64,000 bases of DNA from NCBI RefSeq assembly GCF_000516985.1, contig NW_006917092.1:5955888-6019887 (forward strand). The letters are read 5' to 3'. The notes beneath the pieces were generated by a model that was not told where the DNA came from, ran no database searches, and saw only the letters and a list, made by a program, of their open reading frames with translations. Below, piece after piece: positions 11,093 to 22,557 of this stretch. How positions within the stretch are numbered: the stretch's first letter is position 1; every line of letters starts with the position of its first letter. Position numbers and translations under genes: made by a program. Origin of the DNA: Pestalotiopsis fici W106-1. Its lineage: Eukaryota > Ascomycota > Sordariomycetes > Amphisphaeriales > Sporocadaceae.

Positions 11093-13101
11093 ATCGGTGT
11101 ACGAATAGAGGGGGTGGGGGGTTTTCAAGTATTGTACTTGCATCATTGTCGATAATGCAGATTGAGTGTCTGCACCAGAAGTTTCAAATCAAATGTTTCA
11201 TTATTGTTGACTTGAAATATTCAGAGTAGTGTGTGCTGCGTGGCTGCTGTCTGCGTACGAATATGGTATCCATGCCGCCGTGCATAATGACGGATCTGTA
11301 GTTGAAGTTTAAGTACGACGCAGCCTCATCAGATCCAATCTTCTGATTTATGCTCTCGTCATGGTCAAGTACTTTAAGTAGGCAGTGGCAAGGTAGTCAG
11401 CCATCTCAGTCTGATGTGCCTAAGCCAGGAGGGACCTGACAAGACTATATTGCCCTATTAGCCTAGCTACCAGTGTGGAGCTTCACATGTTGGTCTGCTG
11501 GCGCAGTGACCAGATACGACAGATTGATATGCCCAAGGAAACATACTCCTTCTGGGCGACAGTGTGCATCGATACCTTCCATGACGAGTTTGACTCTCCA
11601 AGACAGATTCTAAGCTACATGTATGCAAGTATTAAAACCTAACTCACTAGCTGAAGGATCTCGCATCTCCGGCCTGCTCGAAAGCTATAGCCATGAACGG
11701 TAACCTATTGGTGCAAGTGTCGTCGAATATGCCAATCAAAGAACGCGCGACCATGTTGCCATATTCAAACACTCGGGATTATTGGAAAGCACTGTCGAAG
11801 TGACAATGGGCAAGACGAAAGCTTCCGAGGTAGCCAGGGCAGAGGGCACCCAGAAATGCGAGGATCTACCGCGCTCATGCGACTCATTGTCAGAAGCTAC
11901 AATGGGCTTGGCACCGAGATGAATCATAAGCTGAGATACTAAAGCCATACAGGGACCAACATAGAAAAGTGAATGACAAAGGTTGTATCTTTATTCAGCC
12001 CAATCGGTTCATAGGTTGGTGGGAATTCTCATTGATACTAGGCTGCGAAGAGAAGCTGCTAGAGGTGTTGACACGGGTCCATCAGGGCCACTACTCATTC
12101 AATCATATTTGCTTTATATTGCACGACACCCTAGTAGTATAAATGATATCTCGCGACAAACCAGGCAATGTAAAGTCTTCGGCGCTAAGTTGTGCTTGTT
12201 AGGACACATGAAGATCAAATATTAAGTGGAGGTCGCCATGAGAGACGAGAAAGCATGTATATAGGGGTGATGGAAAGCTGCCAGCCGCCACTTGATCGTA
12301 GCCTTGATTCCTCTCAACAGCCCAGAAGCAAAAGAAACAGATAGCAAGCATATCTTGCAGGCGAAGCCGTAGTATCGCAATGAAAGGCACTTTCTCTCTC
12401 AAAACACCCGTGATCGACAAAACAAGCTCTGCCGAACTACTGTACTAGAGGCGATCAGCTTCACACTCCGCTAGTACCAATGGGCCCAGATATGCTATGT
12501 TTACGTTACGGATGTGTGGATAGGTAGGCAGCAATTGGATTAACGAGCCGGCCCATCCGCGTGGCAGTCGGGGTCTGAGAAAATTGAGTGATTTATCCGA
12601 GAAAGTGCCGTACAAGGATATTAGGTGCGTGTGAGCCAGAAAAGGGTGCTTATTGCCACTGACTCAACCACCGGTTCCTGTCGTGCAGGAAACGGATCTC
12701 GCACTCCAAACCCTTTCGTTCACCTTCCATCTAAGAGATCATGTAGTCCTGGACAACTACATAGCTCATAGTTAGTTCTTGGCGTTTTGATACTGCACAA
12801 AAAGTGGACTGATGCATCAATCTATTCATGCCAAGGCCTTGGGCCTCGGCCAAGACAACGGCATCTACTGAACCTCCACGCAATGCTGTGTCCTGAAACT
12901 AGCAACCGAACCATGTTTCCATGTATTTCTGGCTTCCTTAGACACCCGGGCGCCTGGTTTCAAGTGATTCCAACTTGATCGACTGTGCATTTCAATTTCC
13001 TTCTGCGTCCTAACATCTTTCTCCTTCAGAATAGCTTCATTTTCACTTGACTCTTTAATTCATGCGAACCCCACTGACCTCCGTCAGTGCCTAGGCATAT
13101 A
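11093..13101. other. 2-kb intergenic region, no gene recognised
   Basis: Short frames only. None carries a motif or links by splice signals into a longer protein. The last few hundred bases are presumably the promoter of the FAD monooxygenase. Confidence 0.5.
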
Positions 13102-14436
13102 ATGATGGAAAATTCTTTCAAAGTTGCAATCATTGGTGGAGGCCTTTGTGGTCTAGCCCTTGCCATTGCTCTTCAGGAACGAAACGTTCCATTCATGCTC
13201 TACGAATCCCGAAGCTCATTCACTGAGATTGGCGCCGGCCTCACATTGAACGCCCCGGCATTACAATCACTCTCGCTCATCAAGCCAGCCTTAGGCGAAG
13301 CCGTGATCCAAATGGCAACGCGCAGCTTACCTCCCTACGAAGTCAGCACGATGCATATCCGTTATGGGGCAGATCTGAGAGACCATAAAGAAGGCGACGT
13401 CATCTTCGAGCTGGCATCACCACCGCCTGGGATGCTGTTTGTTCATAGGCAAGACGTCCTCTCGCTACTTGTTGAGGCACTTGATCCTGAAAATGCCAGA
13501 CTCAATAAAAAGTTTGTCAGTTATCGTCAAAGAGACGATGGATTGGTTGATATTTATTTCGCCGATGGCAGTGAAGAGACTGCCAATATGCTCGTCGCGT
13601 GCGATGGAATACATTCCCGTGTGCGAGAAGTCATGTTTGGCAAGGATAACCCCATCAGTAAACCTCATTTCAATGGCGAGGGTGGGTATCGTGGTGTAAT
13701 CCCAATGGAGAAGCTTGAGAAGTCTTTGGGTGATGAAGCTCATCAAAGCCAGTTACTTCTCGGTCCAGGAGGCTTTCTTCTATACTATCCGGTTTCTGGC
13801 GGCAAGAATGTCAACTGTGCCGCATGGTTCAAGAATGACGACTGGGATTGCGAGGATTGGGTTGTGCCTGGCAATAAGGAGCAATTTGAATCCCAGTACA
13901 AGTCATGGGGCTCAACCGCTCGAAAAATTCTGGACTCTTTTGACAGAGAAAAACTGATGTTTTGGACTATCCATCACTTTGTGCATCAGCCCGATTCCTT
14001 CCATGATTCACGTGTCATTCTGCTCGGCGATGCAGCACACGCCATGGCGCCACATCAAGGGGCGGGGGCGGGACAGGGGGTAGAGGATGCCATTGTATTT
14101 GCTGAGGTATTGGATTCAATGATTCGAAAAACTCGTGGCTCGGACAACAACGGAAATGAAAGTCACATGACACTGGCTCCAACAGCCGGCAGTATAGCGG
14201 CTGCATTGCAAGCAGTTGAAAATACCAGGAAACCTCGTTTCCTTGAAGTCCAACGAATGAGCACAGCCGCAGGGAAACGTTGGGCAGAGTTCTATGATCA
14301 AGTCATGGAAGGAGAGGAGTTGTCAACTTGGGTGCAATCTGCGAAAGACCAATTGGCTTGGATTTTTGGCGTAGATATGGCAAACGATGTAAACATCGCC
14401 ATAGCACGGTTTCATGAATTGGTGGCAATGAGCTAA
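13102..14436 (+). CDS. FAD-dependent monooxygenase, salicylate hydroxylase type
   Basis: Intronless, 444 residues from the first ATG at 13102. All three signatures of the p-hydroxybenzoate-hydroxylase fold are present: the N-terminal dinucleotide loop VAIIGGGLCGLALAIAL (GxGxxG at residues 12-17), the central ACDGIHSRVR (DG motif that contacts FAD and NADPH), and the C-terminal ILLGDAAHAMAPHQGAGAG (GD motif). Enzymes of this type hydroxylate or oxidatively rearrange aromatic substrates with NAD(P)H and O2, and are common tailoring enzymes for fungal polyketides as well as catabolic enzymes for salicylate. Membership of the PKS pathway about 10 kb away is possible but unproven. A stretch from a GTG five codons upstream is not treated as coding. 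Confidence 0.9.
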   Translation: MMENSFKVAIIGGGLCGLALAIALQERNVPFMLYESRSSFTEIGAGLTLNAPALQSLSLIKPALGEAVIQMATRSLPPYEVSTMHIRYGADLRDHKEGDVIFELASPPPGMLFVHRQDVLSLLVEALDPENARLNKKFVSYRQRDDGLVDIYFADGSEETANMLVACDGIHSRVREVMFGKDNPISKPHFNGEGGYRGVIPMEKLEKSLGDEAHQSQLLLGPGGFLLYYPVSGGKNVNCAAWFKNDDWDCEDWVVPGNKEQFESQYKSWGSTARKILDSFDREKLMFWTIHHFVHQPDSFHDSRVILLGDAAHAMAPHQGAGAGQGVEDAIVFAEVLDSMIRKTRGSDNNGNESHMTLAPTAGSIAAALQAVENTRKPRFLEVQRMSTAAGKRWAEFYDQVMEGEELSTWVQSAKDQLAWIFGVDMANDVNIAIARFHELVAMS

Positions 14437-15157
14437 GGGCGCATTGATGGTTTTAGTAAAACGGCAGTGTGGGTTTACGTCAGGCGAATCTGCTCTGGCA
14501 AGTCACTCTTCTGTTCACATCCTAAAGGCCCAGTAACAACCGTGGAAGATTGTCGCAAAGCCGTTCCGCTGACATTGATACTAACGAAAAGCATGGCATC
14601 TACTTGGGATCTTAGTTACAACTCAGTTCATTATCTCTTGATAGAGCATTATATATTATCACTTTCTAAGAGCTTAAACCACTTTGCGAGTAGAGCAAAT
14701 ATCTTGTATCGAATTTACCAATCTCTGGCATTGTTTTGATACCGCGTTATGCTTGCAATCGGGCGGACATTGAAATAATGGACGTTCAAATGCGTCATAC
14801 TAGCCAGGGAAACCAAAAAAAATAGATAGGCTTTAAGCTTACTTGTTAGGTAATAACACCGGAGGCTAGTGTGAGACCCTAGATTTCAGGCATGTCGTGT
14901 ATTGGACAGGGCCTGTTTCGATGCCCACATTATCAGGCACTCGAATCATATCATTGCGCCCACTTATTTGGATGAACGATCCAATTAGTCAATATATATA
15001 TATATCTGCGACTCCCATGTATTCAATCTTCACTTTCTCTCCCTGGATACATTATTCTTTTTTTCAGCTCCTCGCCCCATCCACCGGCCACAGTAAGATA
15101 CGCCGTAGGCTTTGCGGCGCAGCAGTATCCACCAGTCCCAGGCACACCGAGGCTAAG
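14437..15157. other. intergenic, AT-rich, with a short TA run
   Basis: Contains a short (TA)n run near 14993-15004. Several small frames without motifs. No gene called. Confidence 0.45.
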
Positions 15158-15547
15158 ATGTCAGCACGGGGTTGGCCGGAACAAGCGGCAGAACACCAGT
15201 CGCTCCTTGATGAGGACAACTTGCAAGAAGAGCCTCGTCGTATGTCGCCGGTCATAGATGCCACGGATGCGACCACTTCTGGTGGTGGTGCTCAGCGTCG
15301 GTCCCCAGTCCGGAATCACATCACAGGGATCAAGCGGCAGCATTTTACGTAAGGTCCACTCTGATCGAGATGGAATCGATGCTGACATTTCGGAAATAGT
15401 CCTATTTTCATAACGCTTTGCACTATGATGCTTCACCCAATCCTTCAATTTGCTGGTGTGGACAAAGCAGCCGACGTTGCGCTTATATTTAACTACTTTG
15501 CAATGCTTATCCACATGGCTGTATTGTCCCGCGCGGGCGAGCTGTAG
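15158..15547 (+). CDS. small predicted membrane protein (two exons)
   Basis: Exon 1 (15158-15348) encodes a hydrophilic head (MSARGWPEQAAEHQSLLDED...). It splices in phase through a 51-bp intron (donor GTAAGG, branch GCTGAC, acceptor TAG) to exon 2 (15400-15547). Exon 2 encodes two hydrophobic segments, PIFITLCTMMLHPILQFAGV and DVALIFNYFAMLIHMAVL, and a stop, giving 112 residues. The in-phase splice and hydrophobic tail argue for a real gene, but the product is short and could be the surviving N-terminal part of a longer transporter. Family not recognised. It lies next to the PNP-ankyrin pseudogene, in a region showing decay. Confidence 0.4.
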
Positions 15548-15879
15548 TAGATTAGGTATCTAGGCATGGGCGGATATTGGAAACTGCCATTGTACAGACT
15601 GCCGGGAATGTCTTCGAAAATGGCAAAATGATAGCATGGGATCATATGTACCCTGTTGAACTCAGCCCGGCTTCTCTATGTCAGCGTGTATGCGAGATTC
15701 TGCAAGATTCGAAGATATCCACATCACACTTTCATGTGGTCAAGTGGAATTAGATGAGAACGCGATCTGGAAAAAGGAAAAATTATAATGAAAAGTACTT
15801 TACTGCGCTCTGACGTATTAGCTCTGACCATTTCTGTTGTAGAGCTAATGTTGACTGTCTTTCCGGCAGGCGATAGCTG

Positions 15880-16994
15880 AAAGATCACCTCGTGTCCGTT
15901 CTCGCTAGGAAGTGATACTGAGGGATGGACATGTCATTGGCTTTGCCGTCAATTTCAAAGTTCTCCAGTGGCATACGGGAGAAACGTCCTAATAAGGGCC
16001 TCATTTCCCTTCTTGGAAGCATGGGGCAATGATGTGAAGCCCCTGAAATCTTTGGTGTTGACATTGATTCCGTTGATGGCAAGAAGCATCTGCACAGCGG
16101 TCTCGTGTTCCTACTCACCAGCCAGCGATAAAGCCGTTTCACCGCAACTTCCTGTTCCGTTGATTACAATATCATATTTGCCAGCAGTTAGAAAAAGCTT
16201 CACCACAGGCTCAATGGCTCTGTTGTTTAGACTTGCATGTGGAGTGATATATCTGTGGAGTGTTGAAATCCAAGTTTCATAATCTTCTTCTATCATGGTA
16301 TTAACCGTTTGGCCCTATCGACAGGCATACGGAAAAACAACTTTCGCACGTATACTGCCGCGATAGCCTCTGCATACCTGTCCCACAATGTGTTCTTGTT
16401 AGAGTCGCAGTAGTGCGATAGACCACGAATGATGAGGCATGGAAGTTGGTAAGTGCGCCTGCTGCTTCGGCGCGGAAGCAGAGGCGATGTCTGTCTGCCA
16501 AGGTGTCTCTTAATACGCCGCTACCCATAAAGAGTTCACCCAACGCAATTGTGCCTGGATGCACAAGAACACAATTACCAGCATATCTACGGTCTCTAAA
16601 GATATAATTGGATTCACATCCAGAACTATTACAATGGAGCCCTGGATCTCTGTGAACGCAGTCTGGTCGATGAAGAAGATCACCTTCTGATCTAAAAGAA
16701 TCGTACAGGTCTGGACTGGAGGACTTATTGCTCCGACGCCCTTTTACGCTACAATTGATTTATGGTGGTTCTAATGCCGACCGATGATTGTTCATCCTCC
16801 ACTGCTGCCAAGTCTTGTGTCGCATTGAACAGTATAGCCGGCTGTGGTGCTATGAAATCAGTCTGCTCGAAGCGCTTTGCCCTGGTCTTATTGTTACTAA
16901 ACTGAATTGTGCCTGGGTGTACTTTGGAGGTTCGCTCACGAAGACGTGTCCAAGGTAGATTGGTCCTTTGTCCGTCTGAGCCAGGATGTCTCAA
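15880..16994 (-). pseudogene. decayed nucleoside phosphorylase-ankyrin (NLR-like) gene
   Basis: On the minus strand, blocks of a fungal PNP/UDP phosphorylase-like domain fused to ankyrin repeats can be read, but not in one frame. First comes KVHPGTIQFSNN then FEQTDFIAPQPAILFN (about 16920-16800), ending at a stop near 16750. Next, VHPGTIALGELFMGSGVLRD and LCFRAEAAGALTNF (about 16567-16445) shift frame by one base into CLIIRGLSHYCDSNKN and YAEAIAAVYVRKLFF. Then ankyrin-like text appears (VVKLFLTAGKYD, SCGETALSLAGE), interrupted by an in-frame TAG, and continues as EHETAVQMLLAINGINVN and ends in further stops. Such PNP-ankyrin proteins are relatives of fungal STAND/NLR receptors. At least one frameshift and several stops make it a pseudogene. 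The ends are approximate. Confidence 0.65.
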
Positions 16995-17231
16995 TCAATA
17001 CCTACAAAACTGAAGAGACTTCAAATTGTGAAAAGTGATGTGTATCTGTGAAGCGACCGCCGCTGCTGAATTGTTGCGGATGACATTGGGCACAGCAATT
17101 GCCAATAACGACATGGTGGTCAGCAATGCTACCAAGCGCGTAGAGGTTCTCCTCACCCGGCAACTAGGCGAGCTAGGCTTTGCTAGCTTCTGGCAGTACT
17201 ATGTAGTAGGGCGGTGGAGTAAGCAGCTGAA

Positions 17232-17288
17232 CCAATCAACATCGAGAGAAGTTCTGAAGGCTTCAGAACTTCTCTCGATGTTAATTGG
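17232..17288. repeat. 57-bp near-perfect palindrome
   Basis: Two 28-base arms around a single central G, with one mismatch between them. The inner 22 bases of each arm (AACATCGAGAGAAGTTCTGA and on) pair perfectly. As RNA or extruded DNA this would be a very stable hairpin. It sits in non-coding decayed DNA between the PNP-ankyrin pseudogene and the LTR-like repeat. Confidence 0.9.
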
Positions 17289-17375
17289 CTTATTTAGGTG
17301 GGACGGAAGAGCAGGGCAGTAAACCAATAAGAATCGAGCTATGGTCGTGCTCTGAATTATAACTCTGTTTTTCTT

Positions 17376-17447
17376 GGGGCGGGAAGGGATCAACCCGTGG
17401 CCTCTTGAAAGGAGTGATTTACCACCGGGACCGGTAGACCGATGAGT
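17376..17447 (-). other. tRNA-like scar, probably non-functional
   Basis: Read on the minus strand, a D-arm-like GGTGGTAAATCACTCC, an anticodon-loop-like CTTTCAA (possible UUC) and a T-arm-like ACGGGTTGATCCC follow each other at roughly tRNA spacing. The T-loop lacks the expected TTCGA, the anticodon stem pairs only partly, and no 5' partner for the acceptor strand is visible. It may be a mutated tRNA copy or the head of a SINE. Weak call. Confidence 0.2.
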
Positions 17448-17944
17448 GACGCAAGGTCTTGTGTCTCAATTCGACCTTTTGACATGAGAGTTCCCTCCGT
17501 TTCATAATCTGCCTTTGAGAAATTTGCACCGGCTTATTTGTACCCATTCGAAAGACACATTGCCAGAGCCAGAGAGCTTCGAGCTCCTCGTCGCAGAGCT
17601 CGTCGAAGTTCAGCTCGTGTGGCGAAGATCGAAATGCTTTTTCACAGTCGTTTCAAAGCCCGGCTCTGTCCGGGCTGCTCGTGTATTAAAATTGGTGCAT
17701 CATCTGAAGGCGAGGTGGAACATTGACACTGCGAGTCGGGCAGCGAACAGGAAAGTGATGGCAATGCACCCTAGAGCGCAGAACCTGGAATTTCTCTTCT
17801 GATTTAAGACAGAAGGCATTCTGATGCTAGCAAAGTTTCCAATGCTGAGTTGTCTTTGCGTAAAGCCCAGGCTAGATTGTGAAGCAACGCCCTGGAGGTC
17901 TTCCCACCCTCAACTTCATCGTCGGGCGCTTCTCCATACATGTT

Positions 17945-18127
17945 GTCGTACTGCTGCAGTCGTTACCCGCCACAGATCACCTGCTCGGGTATATAGTTGG
18001 CTCTTTAGCACCTCTCTTTTGTAGATTACATAGATCAACTAAGACATCTTTCTCTGCTTATTAGATCACATGTTGCCCTTCACATGTTGGCTGGGGTGAA
18101 ATTTGGCACATAATTAAATTCAACGTG
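17945..18127 (+). repeat. dispersed repeat copy A (solo-LTR-like)
   Basis: Matches a second copy at 43980-44222 in the same orientation. Shared blocks include TCGTACTG, CAGATCACCTG, GCTCTTTAGCACCTCT, TTTTGTAGATTA, ACTAAGACATCTTT, CCCTTCACA and ATTCAACGT. A TATATAGT element followed by the longest shared block resembles the promoter and transcript start inside an LTR. No internal retroelement coding sequence is adjacent, so a solo LTR or MITE remnant is inferred. Confidence 0.6.
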
Positions 18128-18365
18128 ACTTATCAAAGCGACGGAATGAGTTAGCTATTCATGTCCGAGACAGCGATAGCGGTATTCTTTTCTGTGCATG
18201 TTGCATTGCGCTCAAGGGCTCAGAAAATATTCATGCATTAACAATCACTTTCTCATTAAGCTGTCTCGGAGAATTCATTCACCATCTATGGACCATAACT
18301 TATTCCGGGGTCAGTCAACGAAACAGACTGTATTAGCGCGCCGTGATATATTCTCGCTGACCAGG

Positions 18366-19858
18366 TCAATCATGAAAGGGACTTCCAGATTCCTTCCGTT
18401 TCACTTCCGTCTGCAAATTGAACTCCTTGGTGACACTTATACCACTGATGCCGGCCTCATAGGTGGATCTGGATTCCGGAGCCGCTATCCGAATGAAAAA
18501 CAATGACATCAGCATACCCATTATTTGACATGGCACGTGGGGTTTGCGGGAAAGGCGTGCACGTGGCAAGTGTACTTACCATCAATGTTGACAAGCGGGT
18601 ACTCCCCATCCGCAATCCGACGAAATTGACTACCGCTACTCGTGGTCAAGGTGGACTTTTTGACCGTGGTGGTCAACAAGGACGAGTTGAAGATGCGCTT
18701 AAAGGCAGGGCCGAGGATGGGCAGGTTGGCGTTGATGATGCCGAGTATGGGCACCATGGACGAGAGAAGCGTAATCTTCGAAAAGGTATACGTGATGTCG
18801 GCCGGGTCCAGTTCGAAAAAGTACTTGATGCGAACCGAGGTGATGGCAATGATCCTAGATGGTGGGAAAAGCCACGTCTGAGTAAACATGCCAACAAACA
18901 ACAACAACAATAACCAGGTCCACTTTTGACAGCAAGTGAGTGGGTAGGATTATGTGGATGAATACTATGAAAAAAAAACTCACCCAAATCCAAGGCCAAA
19001 GACAAACGTCAGGGCAATCTTCTTGGGCGTAGGAAGCTGGAGACCCCACAACACGGGCATTGGGAGCAACAAGATGATCACATCAATTGTCAGATCGGTG
19101 GACGCGAGCACAATGTACATGAGTATGCTGTTGCCGCACTCGCCGGGCGTCTCGGGTAGCCATGACTTTTGCACGGGCCGGCAGAAGAAGAGGTCGGAGA
19201 AGAAGGCCGCGCACCAAAAGGCAACGACGAGGGCTATTACCCCATAGACGACGCGGCAAAAGGTGTTGTGGCGAAAGATGGACGCGTAAAAATGTAGGAT
19301 GGACGTCTTGACCAGGGCGACGAGCGTGAGCCACATGAGATCAATAGCAACCACGAGCTAGTTCAGCTCTTTCATTAGCAAAACTATGCTCCAGCTTGGA
19401 CCAAGGTATCATCCGTTATGGTGCCGATCAAATGGTGTTAAAAAAACACAACTTACCTTTCGGAACAGGACGATCATCTCTGGACCCGCAACCCGTTCGA
19501 TCTCGTCGGCGTGGAGTCCGAGTCCACATTTCAAGACGAGGATCATTGCAATGATATAACGGATCACCAAGAGCGTCTAACATTATCCGCCCATGTTAGC
19601 ACGTAGTTTCAGTTGGTAAATAGCGTGCAAGTAATGGGTAATGATACATGGGGGGAAAATTGGTAGATCACTCACCAGAGCCGCAATGATAAGAACATCA
19701 TTGATCTGCAAAGACGCTCGGATGAGGTGCCTGGACCACAACCTTAGCCCGGTGGTGAGGATGGCTAGAGCCACAAAGACGGTTTCAACGCCAAGGTCAG
19801 CTTTTCCAGCGGCATTGACCGGTAGCTCGCCCAGCAGAGTTTCTGAACGCGACTCCAT
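18366..19858 (-). CDS. rhodopsin-domain integral membrane protein (PTH11-like)
   Basis: Five exons on the minus strand (19858-19676, 19576-19457, 19357-18984, 18854-18580, 18484-18366) give 356 residues in phase. Seven hydrophobic segments are visible, beginning ETVFVALAILTTGLRLWSRH and including VVYGVIALVVAFWCAAFFSD, with the family-typical FFCRPVQKSW and the DLTIDVIILLLPMPVLWGLQ stretch before the last helices. This is the fungal 'rhodopsin domain' family, which includes PTH11-like putative surface receptors. It has no CFEM domain and no retinal-binding claim is made. The tail is cytoplasmic and Ser/Thr-rich. For intron 3 a CTAG acceptor at 18855 was chosen over a nearer-looking CAG at 18878 because only the former keeps frame. 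It reads in the same direction as the BBE oxidase beside it; the role in the neighbourhood is unknown. Confidence 0.88.
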
Positions 19859-20756
19859 GGTGAGAAGATGGAGATGTCAGAGAAAGGACGGGGCCAAGAC
19901 CGAAAGGAAAGACGACGACACATCACGGATAGATATCTGGATACTTGAAAGCCGACGACATTGCGGAAGAAAGATGGAACAAAATAAGATGTCTTTGATA
20001 CCCTGTCTATGGAAAGGGGACTTTGCATGAGCTATGCAACAGTAGCAATGAAAGCGAGACCTGATATTTCTAAATCTATGAGCAAGCCTTGTTTCACTCG
20101 AGTCAGATCTCACAAGGCAGGGTATACCGTCACATAAAAACGGCAGATGGGCATCAAGGATTCCTGTCTATTATTTCCCAATTTCAACGCTGGCGCACCA
20201 TGCACCAAGCCCAAGCCCACCCCGGACCGTAGCGATCGGCACTCGGGAACGTACATGACCAATAGTTTGACCGGGGGAGCCCGCTTCTTACCTGTAAGCA
20301 GACAATATCTGTACGATTCCTGCTGAGTAGAGGCGATCTAGCCCCAGGAACGGGCAAGTGAGTGAGATGAGGCATGCGACTTTGGACCCATTTGTTTTCC
20401 ATGTTGCGATCTTTTGCGATGCGCTCTGTTGTGCAACCCCGGACTCCGAAATTCCTGATCTACTTCCGACTTCAATAGTGCAGGCTGGAAAGCAAGGCAA
20501 GAGATGGAGAAATCAACCGATTCCCCTGCGCAAATAATAGTGCATCCGGTATTATGTAGGTAGGATTGTGCAAACATGATTGGTCATGTTTTGGGTCCCG
20601 CTCTATAAGCCGAGTCACCCCGTTATTGCTCTTGATTGAGGTTCCCACTCACCAACGGTGCAATGCAACCCAGCTGACCGGTTCTCCTCGGGAAAAAGCA
20701 AATACATACCATCAAACATGTCATTTTTCTCCCCCCTCACAGTCACAATGATGCAT
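19859..20756. other. intergenic between rhodopsin-domain and BBE genes
   Basis: Contains the rhodopsin-domain promoter (left) and the 3' region of the oxidase (right). No coding sequence or RNA gene recognised. Confidence 0.5.
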
Positions 20757-22557
20757 TTACGCTATGGGCGCGTAGAAGCTGAACCGACGTTGCGGATCAT
20801 ACTTGTCCTTGACGGCCAACAACTTGTCCTGTCGCCACTGTTCGTATCCGTACCAACTCTGCTTGCCCTCGTCTCCAGCCGCATAATTCACATAGGCGTG
20901 AAGTTCTGTTTGGTTGGTAGCCTGATAGACAATATCGCGAAGCTGATTTCCTAGATCAATGGCCTTCTGGTCCAGTTCAGCACTAGTAGAGTTCCAGTGC
21001 ATGACTGGGGCAAACAAGAGATTGTCGTCACGGTGAGCGAAAGCAGTCGTCTCGCTGGACACAGCTTTGACGCCGGCTAGAGAGTAGCCCTCGATCAACA
21101 TGAAACCACCGTTGAGTTCTGGAGTCTCGATGCTGGCAGCTGCGTAGGCGTCATACACTTTGCGCATGGCCTGCGGATCATATGTCTTGATGTCGATAGG
21201 GAATCGCATGTTAGAGATGCCCGTGTGCTGGCACGGACCGGCTGTGTTATCCATACCGGTCCAGACAGGTAAGTCCAGATAGTTGCCACTGCCAGCATCT
21301 GTCGCGACAGGACCCAGGTCGTGGAATGGTTGCGTGTAGTTTGAATCGATAGACGTAGCACCCTCCTTGAGAATCCAGAATAAAGTGGTAGGGCCCTGAA
21401 ATTCATTAGTTTCAGTTCGGAACTGGTACAGCTAATGATTATCGACGTACCGTGGCATCAACTGTAGCATCATTGTAGAAGAATCCATAATGGATAATAT
21501 CAACAGGAGCATCAGTTGCATTGTTGGGAATAACAGTGTTGATAGTCTCGTAGAACTCTTCAACTTTGTCACTCGCAAAAGTAAACATTTCGTACGCCCA
21601 GTCACTATACTCGATATCATAGACTTTGACCTCGACCGAAGTCACGATGCCGAAGTTGTGTCCTGCACCTCGAATGGCCCACCAGAGATCGGGGTCGGTC
21701 GCTTCATTGATAGTCTGCAGGCTGCCATTTGCAAACACAATGTTCATGGAGAGGAATTGATCTGCAACGAGCCCATGGCGACCTTGAAGCCATCCATGGC
21801 CACCGCCCAGGCCTGGTCCTAGGAGACTGGTGCATTCGCATCCTCCAGTGACTGCAAAATTAATATGATTAGTAAAGAAAGCGAGACATGATGTTAAGAA
21901 AAGAAAAGTCGCGTAGTGAAACAGGCAGGTGTTTTTTTTTGGGATGTGTCGAATTGAAAAGCAAGTTTACCTGTTTGCTTTGATGCATCCCAGAGGGTAT
22001 CCAAGACTTTTTTAGACAGAGAGCCTCCTCCAATTCGAGCCGAATCGCCGCTTTCGGATATGGTAATATTGTTTAGCTGGTCCATCCAGATTTCAATGCC
22101 GGTCTGCATCTGACCAATAGAAGTGATGGCGCCATGTTTGCCGGAAATAGCAAGAAACGGCAAATTGAATTGATTGGCGAACTTGACCTATGATGTGATC
22201 GACACGTTAGCCTCACTCTCAAGAGCCGCGAGATTGCATCGACCTAGTATATAGACTTACCGTCTCGGCAACATCCTCCTCGGTACTGGGAACAACGACA
22301 AGATTGACCACGGGTGCGTCAAAGGCAGACCATCGAGTGGTTGCATTTATGAATCCGCTGGATCCAGGTTCATACAGGATGGCACCTGCGGAAAGTCTGG
22401 AGCCCAGATCTGTTCCATTGCCAGCTACCAGCGCATGCGACCAGTCACTTAAACCGGTGTTTCGGCACACGGCGGTGGCGGCCCAAGCGGATACCGCAGA
22501 GAGGACCTCCATCTTGAAGTGCCTTGATGGGCGAGAAAAAAGATTGATGAACCCCAT
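20757..22557 (-). CDS. berberine-bridge-type FAD-linked oxidase
   Basis: Four exons on the minus strand (22557-22261, 22187-21971, 21851-21451, 21395-20757) give 517 residues. The FAD_binding_4 part shows NLVVVPSTEEDVAETV, AISGKHGAITSIG (the His region used for FAD attachment in this family) and GGCECTSLLGPGLGGGHGW, whose Cys lies near the second attachment point of bicovalent enzymes. The BBE C-terminal module is complete: YVNYAAGDEG, then WYGYEQWRQDKLLAVKDKYDP and RFSFYAPIA. The N-terminus is weakly hydrophobic and may be a secretion signal if translation starts at the second ATG (22512). Such oxidases form C-C or C-O bonds or dehydrogenate alcohols, frequently in secondary-metabolite pathways. 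It is divergent from the PKS across a 2.3-kb region, the best positional evidence that it tailors the PKS product. Confidence 0.92.
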
